A DNA stretch of 64,000 nucleotides from Roseobacter sp. GAI101. Its GTDB lineage: Bacteria > Pseudomonadota > Alphaproteobacteria > Rhodobacterales > Rhodobacteraceae. Positions within the stretch are counted from its first letter, which is position 1; the number at the start of each line of letters is the position of its first letter. The translations under genes and the position numbers were made by a program. The notes under the pieces are model-generated. The model was given only the letters and a program-made list of their open reading frames with translations. It did no database searches and was not told the DNA's origin. Where the stretch lies: assembly GCF_000156335.1 (NCBI RefSeq), contig NZ_DS999213.1, positions 2,452,747-2,516,746 on the forward strand, given 5' to 3'. This document shows, piece by piece, positions 36,467 through 46,066 of this stretch.

Positions 36467-37372
36467 TCAGCTTTTGCGCGCAATAACGAAACGCGCAGCA
36501 TCCCGCAAGGTTTCCGCATCGTCGCCATAAACTGCCAAAGCCTCGCAGGCCGTCTCGATCAAGGCCTGCGCGCGTTGCTTTGCAGGTGCCAACCCCAGCA
36601 AGGATACAAAGGTCGCCTTGCCCGCACCGGCATCCTTGCCAACGGCTTTGCCGACCGTTTCGGCATCGCCCTCGATGTCCAGAATGTCATCGGCAATCTG
36701 AAAGGCCAGACCCAGATCACGCGCATAGCGCTGCAAGGGCCGTGGATCATCACGCGCCATGACAGGTCCGGCAGTCGCCGCCCATTCGATCAAGGCCCCC
36801 GTCTTGCCGGCCTGTAATGTGGTGATCTGGTCCAGCGTCAACGGCACCGAAGCGCTTTCAGCAGCAATATCCAACGCCTGCCCCCCGACCATGCCGCGCA
36901 CCCCCGATGCATGTGCCAACCCTGCAACCAGCGCGACGCGCCCGGCGTCTGAACATCCGGTCTGTGCCGCCAGCTCAAACGCCAGGGCCTGCAACGCATC
37001 GCCAGCCAAAACCGCCGTCACCTCGTCCCATTTGACATGAACAGTCGGCTGGCCGCGCCGCAGATCGTCATTGTCCATGCAGGGCATGTCATCATGTACC
37101 AGCGAATAGGCATGCAGCGCCTCGATCGCGCCTGCTGCCGGGGCCGCCTGTGCATCCATGACCCCATGCAACCGTGCCGATTCGATCACCAGAAACGCCC
37201 GCAGGCCCTTGCCACCCGTCACCGCATAGCGCATCGCCTCGGCGATTTGGCCGTCCACCCCGCCTAGCCCGTGCAAGACCTGACCCGTCGCCAGATCGGC
37301 AGCCTTCCCAAGCGCCTCCTCAAACGGGCGACGCGTCAGCTCCGCCTGCATCGGGATATCAAATCCCGCCAA
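36467..37372 (-). CDS. ispA: Farnesyl/geranyl diphosphate synthase (polyprenyl synthase)
   Basis: A 301-residue trans-prenyltransferase. The first Asp-rich motif is in [20 protein letters not shown], and the second in [36 protein letters not shown] and [16 protein letters not shown] complete the pattern. It probably makes farnesyl diphosphate for quinones and other isoprenoids. The ATG at 37372 overlaps xseB by 14 bp; an internal ATG at 37351 ([10 protein letters not shown]) is an alternative start. Confidence 0.95.
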   Translation of the reverse strand: MAGFDIPMQAELTRRPFEEALGKAADLATGQVLHGLGGVDGQIAEAMRYAVTGGKGLRAFLVIESARLHGVMDAQAAPAAGAIEALHAYSLVHDDMPCMDNDDLRRGQPTVHVKWDEVTAVLAGDALQALAFELAAQTGCSDAGRVALVAGLAHASGVRGMVGGQALDIAAESASVPLTLDQITTLQAGKTGALIEWAATAGPVMARDDPRPLQRYARDLGLAFQIADDILDIEGDAETVGKAVGKDAGAGKATFVSLLGLAPAKQRAQALIETACEALAVYGDDAETLRDAARFVIARKS

Positions 37373-37601
37373 CGGCCGTCACCCCGGCGGGATTGCCATC
37401 GCCATCCAAGGTAATCTGCGCAACCTTCTCTTCGGCTTCCTTCAACTTCGCCTCACAGCGCTTCTTCAGCGCAGCGCCCCGCTCATAAAGCGCGATACTC
37501 TCGTCCAACGCCACGTCGCCACGCTCAAGCTGGCCCAAGACCTTCTCAAGCTCGGCCATCGCCGCCTCAAAGCTCATCTCTTCCACAGCAGTTTCCGTCA
37601 T
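37359..37601 (-). CDS. xseB: Exodeoxyribonuclease VII small subunit
   Basis: The 80-residue XseB is short and helical, with the family pattern MSFEAAMAELEKVLGQLERG and ALDESIALYERGAALKKRCE. It binds many copies to XseA to form the single-strand exonuclease. xseB-ispA-dxs is a very common order in proteobacteria. The tail after about residue 62 is specific to this genus group. Confidence 0.95.
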   Translation of the reverse strand: MTETAVEEMSFEAAMAELEKVLGQLERGDVALDESIALYERGAALKKRCEAKLKEAEEKVAQITLDGDGNPAGVTAVGGI

Positions 37602-37677
37602 CTCGGCCTCACCTCAATATTCAAGTTTGAAAAACCATAACCCGTCACGGCGACCTTTTCCAGTGACGCGTCCCAAC

Positions 37678-37726
37678 TTCTCTGGCTCAAAAATATCCCA
37701 CGGGGGTTTGGGGGTGTGAAACCCCC
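37678..37726 (-). terminator. petR terminator with conserved intergenic motif
   Basis: On the minus strand, just after the petR stop, an 8-bp stem (37702-37709 with 37719-37726; GGGGGTTT side) is followed by GGGATATTTTTGAGCC. The segment 37678-37699 carries the motif GGATATTT-NN-GAGCCAGAGAA, which recurs at 52383 and 52541. Confidence 0.7.
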
Positions 37727-37745
37727 ATTCAACAGTCGGCTAAAA

Positions 37746-38447
37746 TCAATCCGGTGCCAACATATAACCAGCCCCACGCACCGTCTGAAGATATCGCGGC
37801 TGCTTGGGGTTATCCTCGATCTTGCGCCGCAACCGGGTGATCTGGACATCCACGGCCCGCTCCTGCGCCTGCCCGCGATCACGGCCAAGCTCCTCGACCA
37901 GCATGGACCTGCTCAGCGCCGCCCCGGGTTGCGCGGCAAAGATGCGCATCAACTGAACCTCGGTCGCGGTCAGCCGCACCAGATCGTCACCCTGCCAAAG
38001 CTCTCCGCGCTCGATATCATAGCGGATCTGGCCCATCGACAACACCTTGGGCGCCGTATCCGCCACGCTTGTATCGGGCATCCGCCGCAAGATCGCGTTG
38101 ATCCGCAGCAGCAGTTCCTTGGGCTCGAACGGTTTCGCCAGATAATCATCGGCACCGGCCTCAAGCCCTTCGATCCGGTTGTCCGTCTCGCCTTTGGCGG
38201 TCAACAAGAGGATCGGCGTTTGCATCTTTTCGCGCAGATGGCGGGTCAGGCTTAACCCGTCTTCACCGGGCATCATTACGTCCAGCACGATCAGGTCAAA
38301 ATCCAGCCCCGCCAGAATGCGCCGTGCATGGGCAGCATCCCGCGCCGCGGTGACCAGAAAGCTGTGGCGCATCAGAAACTTCTGCAGCAACGTCCGGATA
38401 CGTTCGTCATCATCGACGATCAGCAGATGCGCGTCCATATCGCTCAC
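37746..38447 (-). CDS. petR: OmpR-family response regulator PetR
   Basis: A 233-residue response regulator: receiver with DDDE near residue 12, phosphoacceptor Asp56 in FDLIVLDVMMPGEDG, LLTAKGETDN and YLAKPFEPKELLLRI, then a winged-helix effector with LTATEVQLMRIFAAQPGAAL and AVDVQITRLRRKIEDNPKQP. In Rhodobacter capsulatus petP and petR lie upstream of petABC, and petR is needed for respiratory and photosynthetic growth. The same MarR-OmpR pair here, 5.5 kb upstream of petABC on the same strand, supports the name. Confidence 0.85.
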   Translation of the reverse strand: MSDMDAHLLIVDDDERIRTLLQKFLMRHSFLVTAARDAAHARRILAGLDFDLIVLDVMMPGEDGLSLTRHLREKMQTPILLLTAKGETDNRIEGLEAGADDYLAKPFEPKELLLRINAILRRMPDTSVADTAPKVLSMGQIRYDIERGELWQGDDLVRLTATEVQLMRIFAAQPGAALSRSMLVEELGRDRGQAQERAVDVQITRLRRKIEDNPKQPRYLQTVRGAGYMLAPD

Positions 38448-38956
38448 GCGCCATTCTCCTTGAGCTTGGTATAGCTGTGGCGCATTTCAGGGTCCATCAT
38501 CGCCTCCAGCACGGTGCGAAACCCAGCGACGGCCTCGGGCCCTGCATCCCGAAAGGCACCCCGCATCCGCACCCGCTGCGCATCGGATAAGGTCTGCTCA
38601 AGCGCGCGCCCTGCCTCGGTCAGATACAAATGCCGCTCCCGTTTGTCCGTCTTGCCCACTTGGCTTTTGACAAGACCATCCGCGATCAGAGTGCGCAACA
38701 CACGATTGAGGGATTGTTTTGTAACACCCAAAAGGCCCAGCAGATTGTTCACCGTCGTGCCGGGGGCGCGGTTGATGAAATGGATCGCCCGGTGATGCGC
38801 ACGCCCATAGGCCATGTCGACCAGAATACGATCCGGATCAGCGGTAAAGCCGCGATACGCGAAAAACATCGCCTCGATCGCCTGGCGCAGTTGTTCATCC
38901 GTCAGGAACAGAAGGTTTTCACCTGAATAAGAAGATGCGCCGCGTCCGTCTGCCAT
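38444..38956 (-). CDS. petP: MarR-family regulator PetP
   Basis: The 170-residue protein has a MarR winged helix: GRAHHRAIHFINRAPGTTV, NNLLGLLGVTKQSLNRVLRT, then the wing VGKTDKRERHLYLTEAGRAL. Pairing and 4-bp overlap with petR identify it as PetP. I chose ATG 38956 preceded by GGAGAG; the upstream in-frame extension to 39067 would reach into the ilvE promoter region. It is divergent from ilvE. Confidence 0.87.
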   Translation of the reverse strand: MADGRGASSYSGENLLFLTDEQLRQAIEAMFFAYRGFTADPDRILVDMAYGRAHHRAIHFINRAPGTTVNNLLGLLGVTKQSLNRVLRTLIADGLVKSQVGKTDKRERHLYLTEAGRALEQTLSDAQRVRMRGAFRDAGPEAVAGFRTVLEAMMDPEMRHSYTKLKENGA

Positions 38957-39118
38957 GGTTTTCTCTCCTGCTTTGGGGCCGGACTTTACGTCAGGGTTGT
39001 TGACTTTCCAAGTCTCAAAGGCTATCGAACGCCAAGTTTTGCGTAATAAAATGTCCGCTACGGACATTATCTGCGCAACATTCGTAAAGTTTACGACAAA
39101 TCAAAGGGAGGATACACC

Positions 39119-39988
39119 ATGGACGGCGCATATGATGATCGTGACGGCAAAATTTGGATGGACGGTAAGATGGTCGATTGGCGTGATGCAAACGTCCATA
39201 TCCTGACCCATGCCATGCACTACGCCTCTTCTGTGTTTGAAGGCGAGCGGTGCTATAACGGCAAGATTTTCAAAGGCCGCGAACATTCCGAACGCCTGCG
39301 CAAATCGGCCCAGTATCTGGATTTTGAAATCCCCTATACGGTCGATGAAATCGAGGCCGCAAAATACGAGATGCTCCAGGCCAACGGCTGGACCGATGCC
39401 TATGTGCGCGCCATTGCATGGCGCGGTGCCGGTCCCGATATGGGCGTTTCCGCTGCGCGCAACCCTGTGCGTCTGGCGATTGCCGGTTGGGAATGGGGCA
39501 ACTACTACGGCGACGCCAAGATGAAGGGTGCCAAACTCGACATCTCCAAATGGAAGCGCCCCTCGCCCGAGACAATCCCGGTGCATGCCAAGGCCGCCGG
39601 TCTTTACATGATCTGCACGACTTCCAAGCACGCGGCCGAAGCCAAAGGCTGTTCTGACGCGTTGTTCATGGACTACCGTGGCTACGTCGCCGAAGCGACC
39701 GGCGCAAATATCTTTTTCGTCAAAGATGGTGAAGTGCACACGCCACTGGCCGACTGCTTCCTGAATGGTCTGACGCGGCAAACCGTGATCGGGATGCTCA
39801 AGGAAAAGGGCCTGACCGTCAACGAACGCCGCATCATGCCGGAAGAGCTTGAAGGGTTTGAGCAGTGCTGGCTGACGGGTACTGCCGCCGAAGTCACGCC
39901 AGTTGGTCAGATTGCCGATTACACTTTCGAGGTTGGTGCGCTGACCCGCGACATCTCTGAAGAGTACGAAAAGCTGGTTCGGTCCTGA
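39119..39988 (+). CDS. ilvE: Branched-chain amino acid aminotransferase
   Basis: A class IV PLP aminotransferase for the last step of Val, Leu and Ile synthesis. The 289 residues show NVHILTHAMHYASSVFEGER, the PLP lysine in IPVHAKAAGLYM, then FMDYRGYVAEATGANIFFVK and GLTRQTVIGMLKEKG with ECWLTGTAAEVTPV-like QCWLTGTAAEVTPVG. AGGGAGG lies 6 bp before the ATG. A terminator follows, so it is probably monocistronic. Confidence 0.95.
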   Translation: MDGAYDDRDGKIWMDGKMVDWRDANVHILTHAMHYASSVFEGERCYNGKIFKGREHSERLRKSAQYLDFEIPYTVDEIEAAKYEMLQANGWTDAYVRAIAWRGAGPDMGVSAARNPVRLAIAGWEWGNYYGDAKMKGAKLDISKWKRPSPETIPVHAKAAGLYMICTTSKHAAEAKGCSDALFMDYRGYVAEATGANIFFVKDGEVHTPLADCFLNGLTRQTVIGMLKEKGLTVNERRIMPEELEGFEQCWLTGTAAEVTPVGQIADYTFEVGALTRDISEEYEKLVRS

Positions 39989-40015
39989 TCCGCTAATTCT
40001 ACGGTTCCAGTAAGA

Positions 40016-40044
40016 AAACGGCGCGGGTCACCCCCGCGCCGTTT
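40016..40044 (+). terminator. Intrinsic terminator after ilvE
   Basis: A perfect 12-bp stem, AAACGGCGCGGG (40016-40027) with CCCGCGCCGTTT (40033-40044), loop TCACC. The convergent cyclase gene ends 31 bp further on, so it may serve both strands (A-run and T-run are within the stem ends). Confidence 0.85.
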
Positions 40045-40074
40045 CCAATTTCAAGGTCGATCTAGCACAATAGT

Positions 40075-41022
40075 CTAGTACAGGGCGACGGGGTTGATCA
40101 TCGCCTGAACCGTGCCTTTGATCAGCGGCTGCCCCAAGATAAACATGAATTCCTTGACGCCATCACGCACCAGCGGGCCGGTGTTCATCGTCTCGAGAAT
40201 ATAGATGCCGTTGTCCTTCAGCAGCGTGACGTGCCCGTAGAAAACCTTGTCGCCTTCTTTGGCCGGGATCGCCTCAAGGCCCCAGGTGTCCGCCCCCACG
40301 GCCATCGGGTTCATCGACGCCACATAAACAGCGCCCTCATTGTTCAGGCCCGGTTCGGTTGACCCCCATGCCGTCGGATCGCTTTCCAACATGCCATCGG
40401 TCCAGCCGGTGTGGAACATGACGATATCGCCCTCGTTGACAGTGACCTCCTGGGCCTCCATCGCGGCCTTGATGTCTGCCTCGCCGAAATGCTCTCCAGC
40501 GGCCATCACGTCCTTGCCGAAGTGCTTGGCCATGTCGACGATCACGGCGCGGGCAACCAAGGGCGGCACTGCATGGGTCCCAAGCTTGGTCAAACCGCCG
40601 ATCGCGGAAATTTCCTTTTCATCCAGACAGTTGTAGTATTGGCCGTTCTCGCCCAAATGCCCCAACCCGTCCAGTTGCGACCCGATGCCGATCCACGTCT
40701 GGATGATATCGTCGTTGTAGTTGCCCTCGTAGCCAAAGGCGGACAGTTTCTGCCCCCCTTGCTGGTTGGGTTGCACGATCTGCAAGTTCAAGGATCTTGG
40801 GGGAAATGCGGGCGTATCGGGGCCGATCACGATCCCGAGCGGCATGGATTTCCCCTGCTTGATCAGCTTTGCCGCCTCCAGCGTCCGCTCTGTGCTGACC
40901 AGGTTGGCCGAGCCGATCTGATCTTCGGCACCCCATTTCGACGGTGCACACTCCTGTGCGAAAACGCCGGTGGCCGCCAAGCCCAGTACAAAACTCGCGG
41001 TAATAATCGATTTTGAAGTCAT
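40075..41022 (-). CDS. Secreted cyclase-family (kynurenine formamidase-like) metal hydrolase
   Basis: The 315 residues start with a signal peptide (KSIITASFVLGLAATGVFAQ) and continue with the cyclase/PF04199 fold: WGAEDQIGSANLVSTERTLE, SMPLGIVIGPDTPAFPPRSL, the metal region QLDGLGHLGENGQYYNC, AVPPLVARAVIVDMAKHFG and EGDIVMFHTGWTDGM. Most members are cytosolic hydrolases; export to the periplasm is less usual. ATG 41022 follows GGGAGG. The substrate is unknown. Confidence 0.85.
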   Translation of the reverse strand: MTSKSIITASFVLGLAATGVFAQECAPSKWGAEDQIGSANLVSTERTLEAAKLIKQGKSMPLGIVIGPDTPAFPPRSLNLQIVQPNQQGGQKLSAFGYEGNYNDDIIQTWIGIGSQLDGLGHLGENGQYYNCLDEKEISAIGGLTKLGTHAVPPLVARAVIVDMAKHFGKDVMAAGEHFGEADIKAAMEAQEVTVNEGDIVMFHTGWTDGMLESDPTAWGSTEPGLNNEGAVYVASMNPMAVGADTWGLEAIPAKEGDKVFYGHVTLLKDNGIYILETMNTGPLVRDGVKEFMFILGQPLIKGTVQAMINPVALY

Positions 41023-41152
41023 GTTTTTCCTCCCAGAAAAGAAAGTGTGCGGACCATTCTTTGGCGATGATTCCACACGGCTAAAAATTTAGCCTAACAC
41101 AATTTCTACTTGGGCGCGTTATTTCGTGAAACGCGACGCAACGTCTGTCAGA

Positions 41153-42130
41153 TCAGCTTGGGGTGCCCTGTGGCGTGCTGCTGGCCTTGGCCTTGGACCG
41201 GTCCAGCCCCAGTTGTCGTTCGCGCCAGATGATCAGCACGCCACCGGTCATCACAAGGCCTGCACCGATCAAAATCGCAGGCGTCGGGATTTCGCTGAAG
41301 ATCAGCCAGCCGATCAGCGTCGCGAAAATCATCGAAGCATAATCGAAAGGGGCCAGCATCGACACGGGTCCGAAACGGAACGACGACGTGATCATGATCT
41401 GCGCGACCCCGCCAACCAGACCCGAACATATCAAAAGCAGACCGACCGGAAGCCCCGGCATGATCCAGGTCAGCGCAGGCCAGTCCACCAGCATCCCCAA
41501 AGGCAGCGTCAGGAAGGACAGGACAGTAGCGGTGAGCGAGAAGAAGAACACGATGGCTGCCGTGCTGTCCGTCTGGACCAGACGGCGGACGTGGACCTGC
41601 ACCAACGCCCGCATGATCGACGCGCCCAAAACCATGAAGGCCCCCAATGTCGCCATCTGCGAAACGGCATCGCCGCCGATGGTAAAGCGCGGGTAAAGCA
41701 CGATCAAAACGCCAACCAAACCGACGGCGACCGCGGAAAGACGAAACAGGCGCACGCGTTCACCCAGAAATAACGCAGCGAAAACGACGGTAAACAAGGG
41801 CGTGGCATAGCCGATTGCGGTCACCTCGGGCAAGGGCAGCAGGCTGAGCCCGCCAAAGGTAAGACCCATTGCGGTGGTACCGAAAATACCTCTCCAGACA
41901 TGGCCCATCAGGTTGGACGGCTTCAACCCATGACGCAAATCACCGCGCTGCCAAAGCCACAGGATGATCATCGGAAAGGCAAAGAACGACCGGAAAAAAA
42001 CGGCTTGTCCGGCGGGCACGGTTTCGGTCGCGATCTTGATGATGGCGGCCATGACCGTAAACAGGAATACAGCCCCAAGCTTGAGCGCAATGGCCCGTCC
42101 GGGGCGGTGTTCTATCGAAGTAGCAGCCAT
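41153..42130 (-). CDS. DMT-superfamily (EamA) transporter
   Basis: A 325-residue membrane protein with ten predicted helices in two EamA repeats, for example ALKLGAVFLFTVMAAIIKIA, GLSLLPLPEVTAIGYATPLF, LSAVAVGLVGVLIVLYPRF, LLICSGLVGGVAQIMITSSF and PAILIGAGLVMTGGVLIIW. EamA proteins usually export amino acids or other metabolites; the RhaT-like pattern does not fix the substrate. I start at ATG 42130, since the frame upstream lacks a ribosome site. Confidence 0.88.
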   Translation of the reverse strand: MAATSIEHRPGRAIALKLGAVFLFTVMAAIIKIATETVPAGQAVFFRSFFAFPMIILWLWQRGDLRHGLKPSNLMGHVWRGIFGTTAMGLTFGGLSLLPLPEVTAIGYATPLFTVVFAALFLGERVRLFRLSAVAVGLVGVLIVLYPRFTIGGDAVSQMATLGAFMVLGASIMRALVQVHVRRLVQTDSTAAIVFFFSLTATVLSFLTLPLGMLVDWPALTWIMPGLPVGLLLICSGLVGGVAQIMITSSFRFGPVSMLAPFDYASMIFATLIGWLIFSEIPTPAILIGAGLVMTGGVLIIWRERQLGLDRSKAKASSTPQGTPS

Positions 42131-42232
42131 TCGCGATGCTTGCGCCGCTGTTCGCGGAGTGCAAGACCTTGCGGGCAGCATGCCGGAGTTTTCGAAAATT
42201 CCGATCCGAAAAATTCGAACTTTTCGGCTAAC

Positions 42233-43333
42233 TTAGCCTATGATGCCCTGATTTTCGCCAACCTGCCCCCGGTGCAGCAGCATGTGATCCAGCAGCACGC
42301 AAGCCATCATCGCCTCGCCCACCGGAACCGCCCGAATCCCGACGCAGGGGTCGTGGCGCCCCTTGGTGATAATCTCGGTATCCTCACCCGATTTCGTGAT
42401 CGTCTTGCGGGTGGTCAGGATGCTTGAGGTCGGCTTGACCGCGAAACGCACGACAATGTCCTGCCCCGTGCTGATCCCGCCCAGAATACCACCCGAATGG
42501 TTCGACGAATAGACCGGGCCATCCGGCCCCATGCTGATCTCGTCCGCGTTCAATTCGCCGGTCAGCATCGCTGCGGACATGCCTTCACCGATCTCAACGC
42601 CTTTGACGGCGTTGATGCTCATCATCGCGGCGGCCAGATCGGTATCAAGCTTGCCATAGACCGGCGCACCAAGGCCGGCGGGCACACCGCGTGCCGTCAC
42701 CTCGATGATCGCGCCCACGGATGATCCGGATTTGCGCAGACCATCCAGATATGCCGCCCAATCCTCGGCCGCCTTTGCGTCGGGCACCCAGAACGGGTTC
42801 TGTTCGATCTGGTCCCAGTCGAACGCATCACGATCAATCTTGTGCGGTCCCATCTGCACCATATAGCCGGTGATCTGCACATTCGGGGCAATCGCCTTGA
42901 TCGCCTCGCGGGCCAAACCGCCAGCCGCTACGCGCGATGCCGTTTCGCGCGCCGAAGACCGCCCGCCACCGCGATAATCGCGAATGCCGTATTTCTGGAA
43001 ATAGGTGATGTCCGCGTGGCCGGGGCGAAACTTGTCCTTGATGTCCCCGTAATCCTTTGACCGCTGGTCGGTGTTTTCGATCATCAACTGGATCGGCGTG
43101 CCTGTGCTGACCCCCTCGAACACACCCGACAAAATACGCACCTCGTCGGCTTCGCGCCGCTGGGTGGTGTATTTGTTCTGGCCCGGCTTGCGCTTGTCCA
43201 TCCACTGCTGGATCATGCTTTCCGTGATCGGCACGCCGGGGGGGCAGCCGTCAACGGTGGCCCCCAAGGCTGGCCCATGGCTTTCGCCCCAGGTGGTCAC
43301 GCGGAAAAGATGGCCAAAGCTGTTGATCGACAT
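42233..43333 (-). CDS. aroC: Chorismate synthase
   Basis: AroC makes chorismate, the last shared step of aromatic amino acid synthesis. The 366 residues have all three family signatures: [20 protein letters not shown] near the start, the FMN-binding [20 protein letters not shown], and [19 protein letters not shown]-like ending [19 protein letters not shown] 43333 gives the standard [10 protein letters not shown] start. It diverges from the TPP riboswitch and thiBPQ. Confidence 0.96.
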   Translation of the reverse strand: MSINSFGHLFRVTTWGESHGPALGATVDGCPPGVPITESMIQQWMDKRKPGQNKYTTQRREADEVRILSGVFEGVSTGTPIQLMIENTDQRSKDYGDIKDKFRPGHADITYFQKYGIRDYRGGGRSSARETASRVAAGGLAREAIKAIAPNVQITGYMVQMGPHKIDRDAFDWDQIEQNPFWVPDAKAAEDWAAYLDGLRKSGSSVGAIIEVTARGVPAGLGAPVYGKLDTDLAAAMMSINAVKGVEIGEGMSAAMLTGELNADEISMGPDGPVYSSNHSGGILGGISTGQDIVVRFAVKPTSSILTTRKTITKSGEDTEIITKGRHDPCVGIRAVPVGEAMMACVLLDHMLLHRGQVGENQGIIG

Positions 43334-43430
43334 CGGGGTCTCCTTTGCTGCCGACACTTAACGGTGCCGCCCCGATGCCTCAAGGGATTTCGCCTTGCGC
43401 CCCACGCACAAGCGTTCTACCGGTAAGGTA

Positions 43431-43508
43431 CCTCGGGGGGCCTCTGGCTGAGATGTGCATCGCACGGACCCGTTGAACCTGAACCGGTTAACACCGGCGG
43501 AGGGAAGG
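43431..43508 (+). promoter_or_regulatory. TPP riboswitch (THI element)
   Basis: The THI-box blocks are present: TCGGGGGGCCTCTGGCTGAG, then ATG, a short variable arm, ACCCGTTGAACCTGAACCGG, TTAACACCGGCGGAGGGAA. It lies 49 bp before thiB and should repress the transporter genes when thiamine diphosphate is abundant. Confidence 0.96.
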
Positions 43509-43556
43509 TCTGGACATCACTCCAACGCTTTCTGACGCCGCATTTTGGAGGATGCC

Positions 43557-44534
43557 ATGAAGTATCTTACACTTGCTGCCACCACGTTCCTTGCAACCTC
43601 GGCCTATGCCGACACGCCTGAACTGGTGGTCTATACCTATGACAGTTTCGTTTCCGACTGGGGCCCCGGCCCGGTGATCGAAAAAGCGTTCGAAGAAACC
43701 TGCGAATGTGATCTGAAGTTCGTCGGCATGGGCGACGGTGCCGCATTGCTGGCCCGTCTCAAGCTTGAGGGCGCGCGGTCGGACGCCGATGTGGTGCTGG
43801 GCCTGGACACCAGCCTGATCGCCGCGGCCAAGGAAACCGGCCTGTTTGAACCGACATCTGTCACCGCCGACTATGATCTGCCGATCGCATGGAACGACGA
43901 CAGCTTTGTGCCCTACGACTGGGGCTATTTCGCCTTTGTGCATGGCACAGACCTGACGCCACCTACGAATTTCAAGGCGCTGGCTGACAGCGACCTTAAG
44001 ATCGTGATTCAGGACCCGCGGTCCTCCACCCCCGGTCTGGGCCTGCTGATGTGGGTCAAGGCCGCCTATGGCGACGACGCCCCTGCAATCTGGGAAGGGC
44101 TGGCCGACAATGTCGTGACCGTGACCAAAGGCTGGTCCGAAGCGTATGGCCTGTTTCTTGAGGGCGAGGCGGACATGGTGCTCAGCTACACCACATCTCC
44201 CGCCTACCACCTGATCGCCGAAGAAGACGCGACCAAATCCGCCGCCGCTTTTGACGAAGGCCACTACATGCAAATCGAAGTTGTCGGCAAACTGTCGGGC
44301 AGCGATCAACCTGATCTGGCTGATGCCTTCATGCAGTTCATGGTCTCGGACGCGGCGCAATCGGTGCTGCCCACGACCAACTGGATGTACCCCGCCGTGA
44401 TACCGGCGGACGGCCTGCCAAAAGGGTTCGAAACGTTGATCACCCCTGAAAAAGCATTGCTGGTGCCGAATGACGCCGTGCCCGCGCTGCGCGAAAAGGC
44501 TTTGGCTGAATGGCTTTCCGCCCTCTCGCAATAA
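43557..44534 (+). CDS. thiB: Thiamine ABC transporter, substrate-binding protein
   Basis: The 325-residue periplasmic receptor for thiamine and its phosphates. A signal peptide (KYLTLAATTFLATSAYA) is followed by ELVVYTYDSFVSDWGPGPVI, the LGLDTSLIAAAKETGLFEP stretch, VIQDPRSSTPGLGLLMW and SYTTSPAYHLIAEED, all typical of ThiB. ATG 43557 follows GGAGG. A Cys-x-Cys (CECDLKF) near residue 45 matches a disulfide position in this branch. First gene under the TPP riboswitch. Confidence 0.95.
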   Translation: MKYLTLAATTFLATSAYADTPELVVYTYDSFVSDWGPGPVIEKAFEETCECDLKFVGMGDGAALLARLKLEGARSDADVVLGLDTSLIAAAKETGLFEPTSVTADYDLPIAWNDDSFVPYDWGYFAFVHGTDLTPPTNFKALADSDLKIVIQDPRSSTPGLGLLMWVKAAYGDDAPAIWEGLADNVVTVTKGWSEAYGLFLEGEADMVLSYTTSPAYHLIAEEDATKSAAAFDEGHYMQIEVVGKLSGSDQPDLADAFMQFMVSDAAQSVLPTTNWMYPAVIPADGLPKGFETLITPEKALLVPNDAVPALREKALAEWLSALSQ

Positions 44535-46066
44535 GCACCAGAACAGGGGCCAGCGCTGCCATTTCGGTGGTGGCGCTGGTTTTTGCCGCCTTGGCAGCGG
44601 TTGCATCGCGTGCCGAATTCGGCAGCGGTCTGGGGTCGGCGGATTGGGCGGCGATACGGTTCACCGCCATGCAGGCGTTGCTGTCTGCGCTGATCTCGAC
44701 GCTGCTGGCTATTCCGGTCGCGCGCGCCTTGGCGCGACGCAGGTTTTGGGGGCGCGGCGTACTGGTAACCCTGCTTGGCGCGCCATTCATCTTGCCGGTG
44801 ATCGTCGCCGTGCTGGGGCTGCTGGCCGTGTTTGGCAGGGCGGGATGGCTGAATGCCGGGCTGTCTGCCATCGGGATGCCAACCGTTTCGATCTACGGGC
44901 TGCACGGCGTCGTGCTGGCCCATGTTTTCTTTAACCTGCCGCTGGCCACGCGGTTGCTGCTGCAAGCATGGCACACCCTCCCGGCCGAAAGGTTTCGCCT
45001 TGCAGCCCAGCTGAACCTGACCCCGCGCGCCGTATTCCTGAGCCTTGAATGGCCGATGCTGCGGCAGATCGTGCCGGGGGTGGCGGCGTTGATCTTTGTG
45101 ATCTGCCTGACCAGCTTTGCCGTGGCTTTGACCCTTGGGGGCGGGCCCCGCGCCACGACGATCGAATTGGCGATCTATCAGGCATTCCGGTTCGATTTCG
45201 ACCTAAGCCGCGCGGCGCTGTTGTCGCTGGTGCAACTTGGGTTGGCGGGCGGTGCGGCGGTTCTGGCGCTTTGGATCATCCCTTCGGTCAGTCTTGGCGG
45301 CGGGCGTGACCGGCCCCTGCGGCGGTGGGATGCGCGCGGTGGATGGCAGCGTATCCCGGACATCCTGGCGATCGGGACCGGTGCCGCATTCTTGCTTCTG
45401 CCCCTTTGCGCCGTGGTCTGGCGCGGGCTGCTTGGTCTGCCGGCAACGCCGACGAGCGTTTGGCTGGCCGCCGGCACGTCGATTGGGGTGGCTCTGACCA
45501 GCGTCGTTATCCTTTTGGCGCTGGCCTTGCCGCTGGCAGGTTGGATCGCCTCGGCCCGGCAGGGCGGGATTGAGGGGGTGGGCTTGTTCGGCCTTGCCGC
45601 CTCACCGCTGATGATCGGGACAGGGTGGTTTATCTTGATCAATCCTGTGGCGGATCCCTTTGCGCTGGCCTTGCCCGTGACGGCGCTGGTCAACGCGCTC
45701 ATGGGGCTGCCCTTCGTGCTACGCATTCTGGTGCCCCCCCTGCGCGATACAGTGCAGGTGTATGGGCGATTGTCCCAAAGCTTGGGGCTGCAAGGCTGGC
45801 CGCTTTGGCGATGGGTGATCCTGCCGCGCCTGCGCCCGCAGATCGGCTTTGCCGCCGGGCTGACGGGGGCGCTGTCGATGGGGGATCTGGGGGTAATCGC
45901 GCTGTTTGCCGACCCGGATCGTACCACCCTGCCCTTGCAGATGTACCGCCTGATGGGCAGCTACCAGATGGAGGCCGCATCGGGGGCTGCCCTGATCCTG
46001 CTCGGATTGTCATTGGGCATATTCTGGGCTTTCGACAAAGGAGGACGCTGGCATGCTGACGCTTGA
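44510..46066 (+). CDS. thiP: Thiamine ABC transporter, permease
   Basis: The 518-residue fused double permease (two sets of about six helices). The EAA-loop of the first half is LPAERFRLAAQLNLTPRAVF, and the second half has YGRLSQSLGLQGWPLWRWVI. Family pieces such as APFILPVIVAVLGLLAVFG and TGALSMGDLGVIALFADPDR are clear. It overlaps thiB by 25 bp and thiQ by 14 bp, giving tight coupling. Confidence 0.95.
   Translation: MAFRPLAISTRTGASAAISVVALVFAALAAVASRAEFGSGLGSADWAAIRFTAMQALLSALISTLLAIPVARALARRRFWGRGVLVTLLGAPFILPVIVAVLGLLAVFGRAGWLNAGLSAIGMPTVSIYGLHGVVLAHVFFNLPLATRLLLQAWHTLPAERFRLAAQLNLTPRAVFLSLEWPMLRQIVPGVAALIFVICLTSFAVALTLGGGPRATTIELAIYQAFRFDFDLSRAALLSLVQLGLAGGAAVLALWIIPSVSLGGGRDRPLRRWDARGGWQRIPDILAIGTGAAFLLLPLCAVVWRGLLGLPATPTSVWLAAGTSIGVALTSVVILLALALPLAGWIASARQGGIEGVGLFGLAASPLMIGTGWFILINPVADPFALALPVTALVNALMGLPFVLRILVPPLRDTVQVYGRLSQSLGLQGWPLWRWVILPRLRPQIGFAAGLTGALSMGDLGVIALFADPDRTTLPLQMYRLMGSYQMEAASGAALILLGLSLGIFWAFDKGGRWHADA

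Noticed and set aside
37598-37888. 96-codon minus-strand frame between xseB and petR
   Set aside because: It overlaps the petR coding end and terminator in another frame and resembles no protein.
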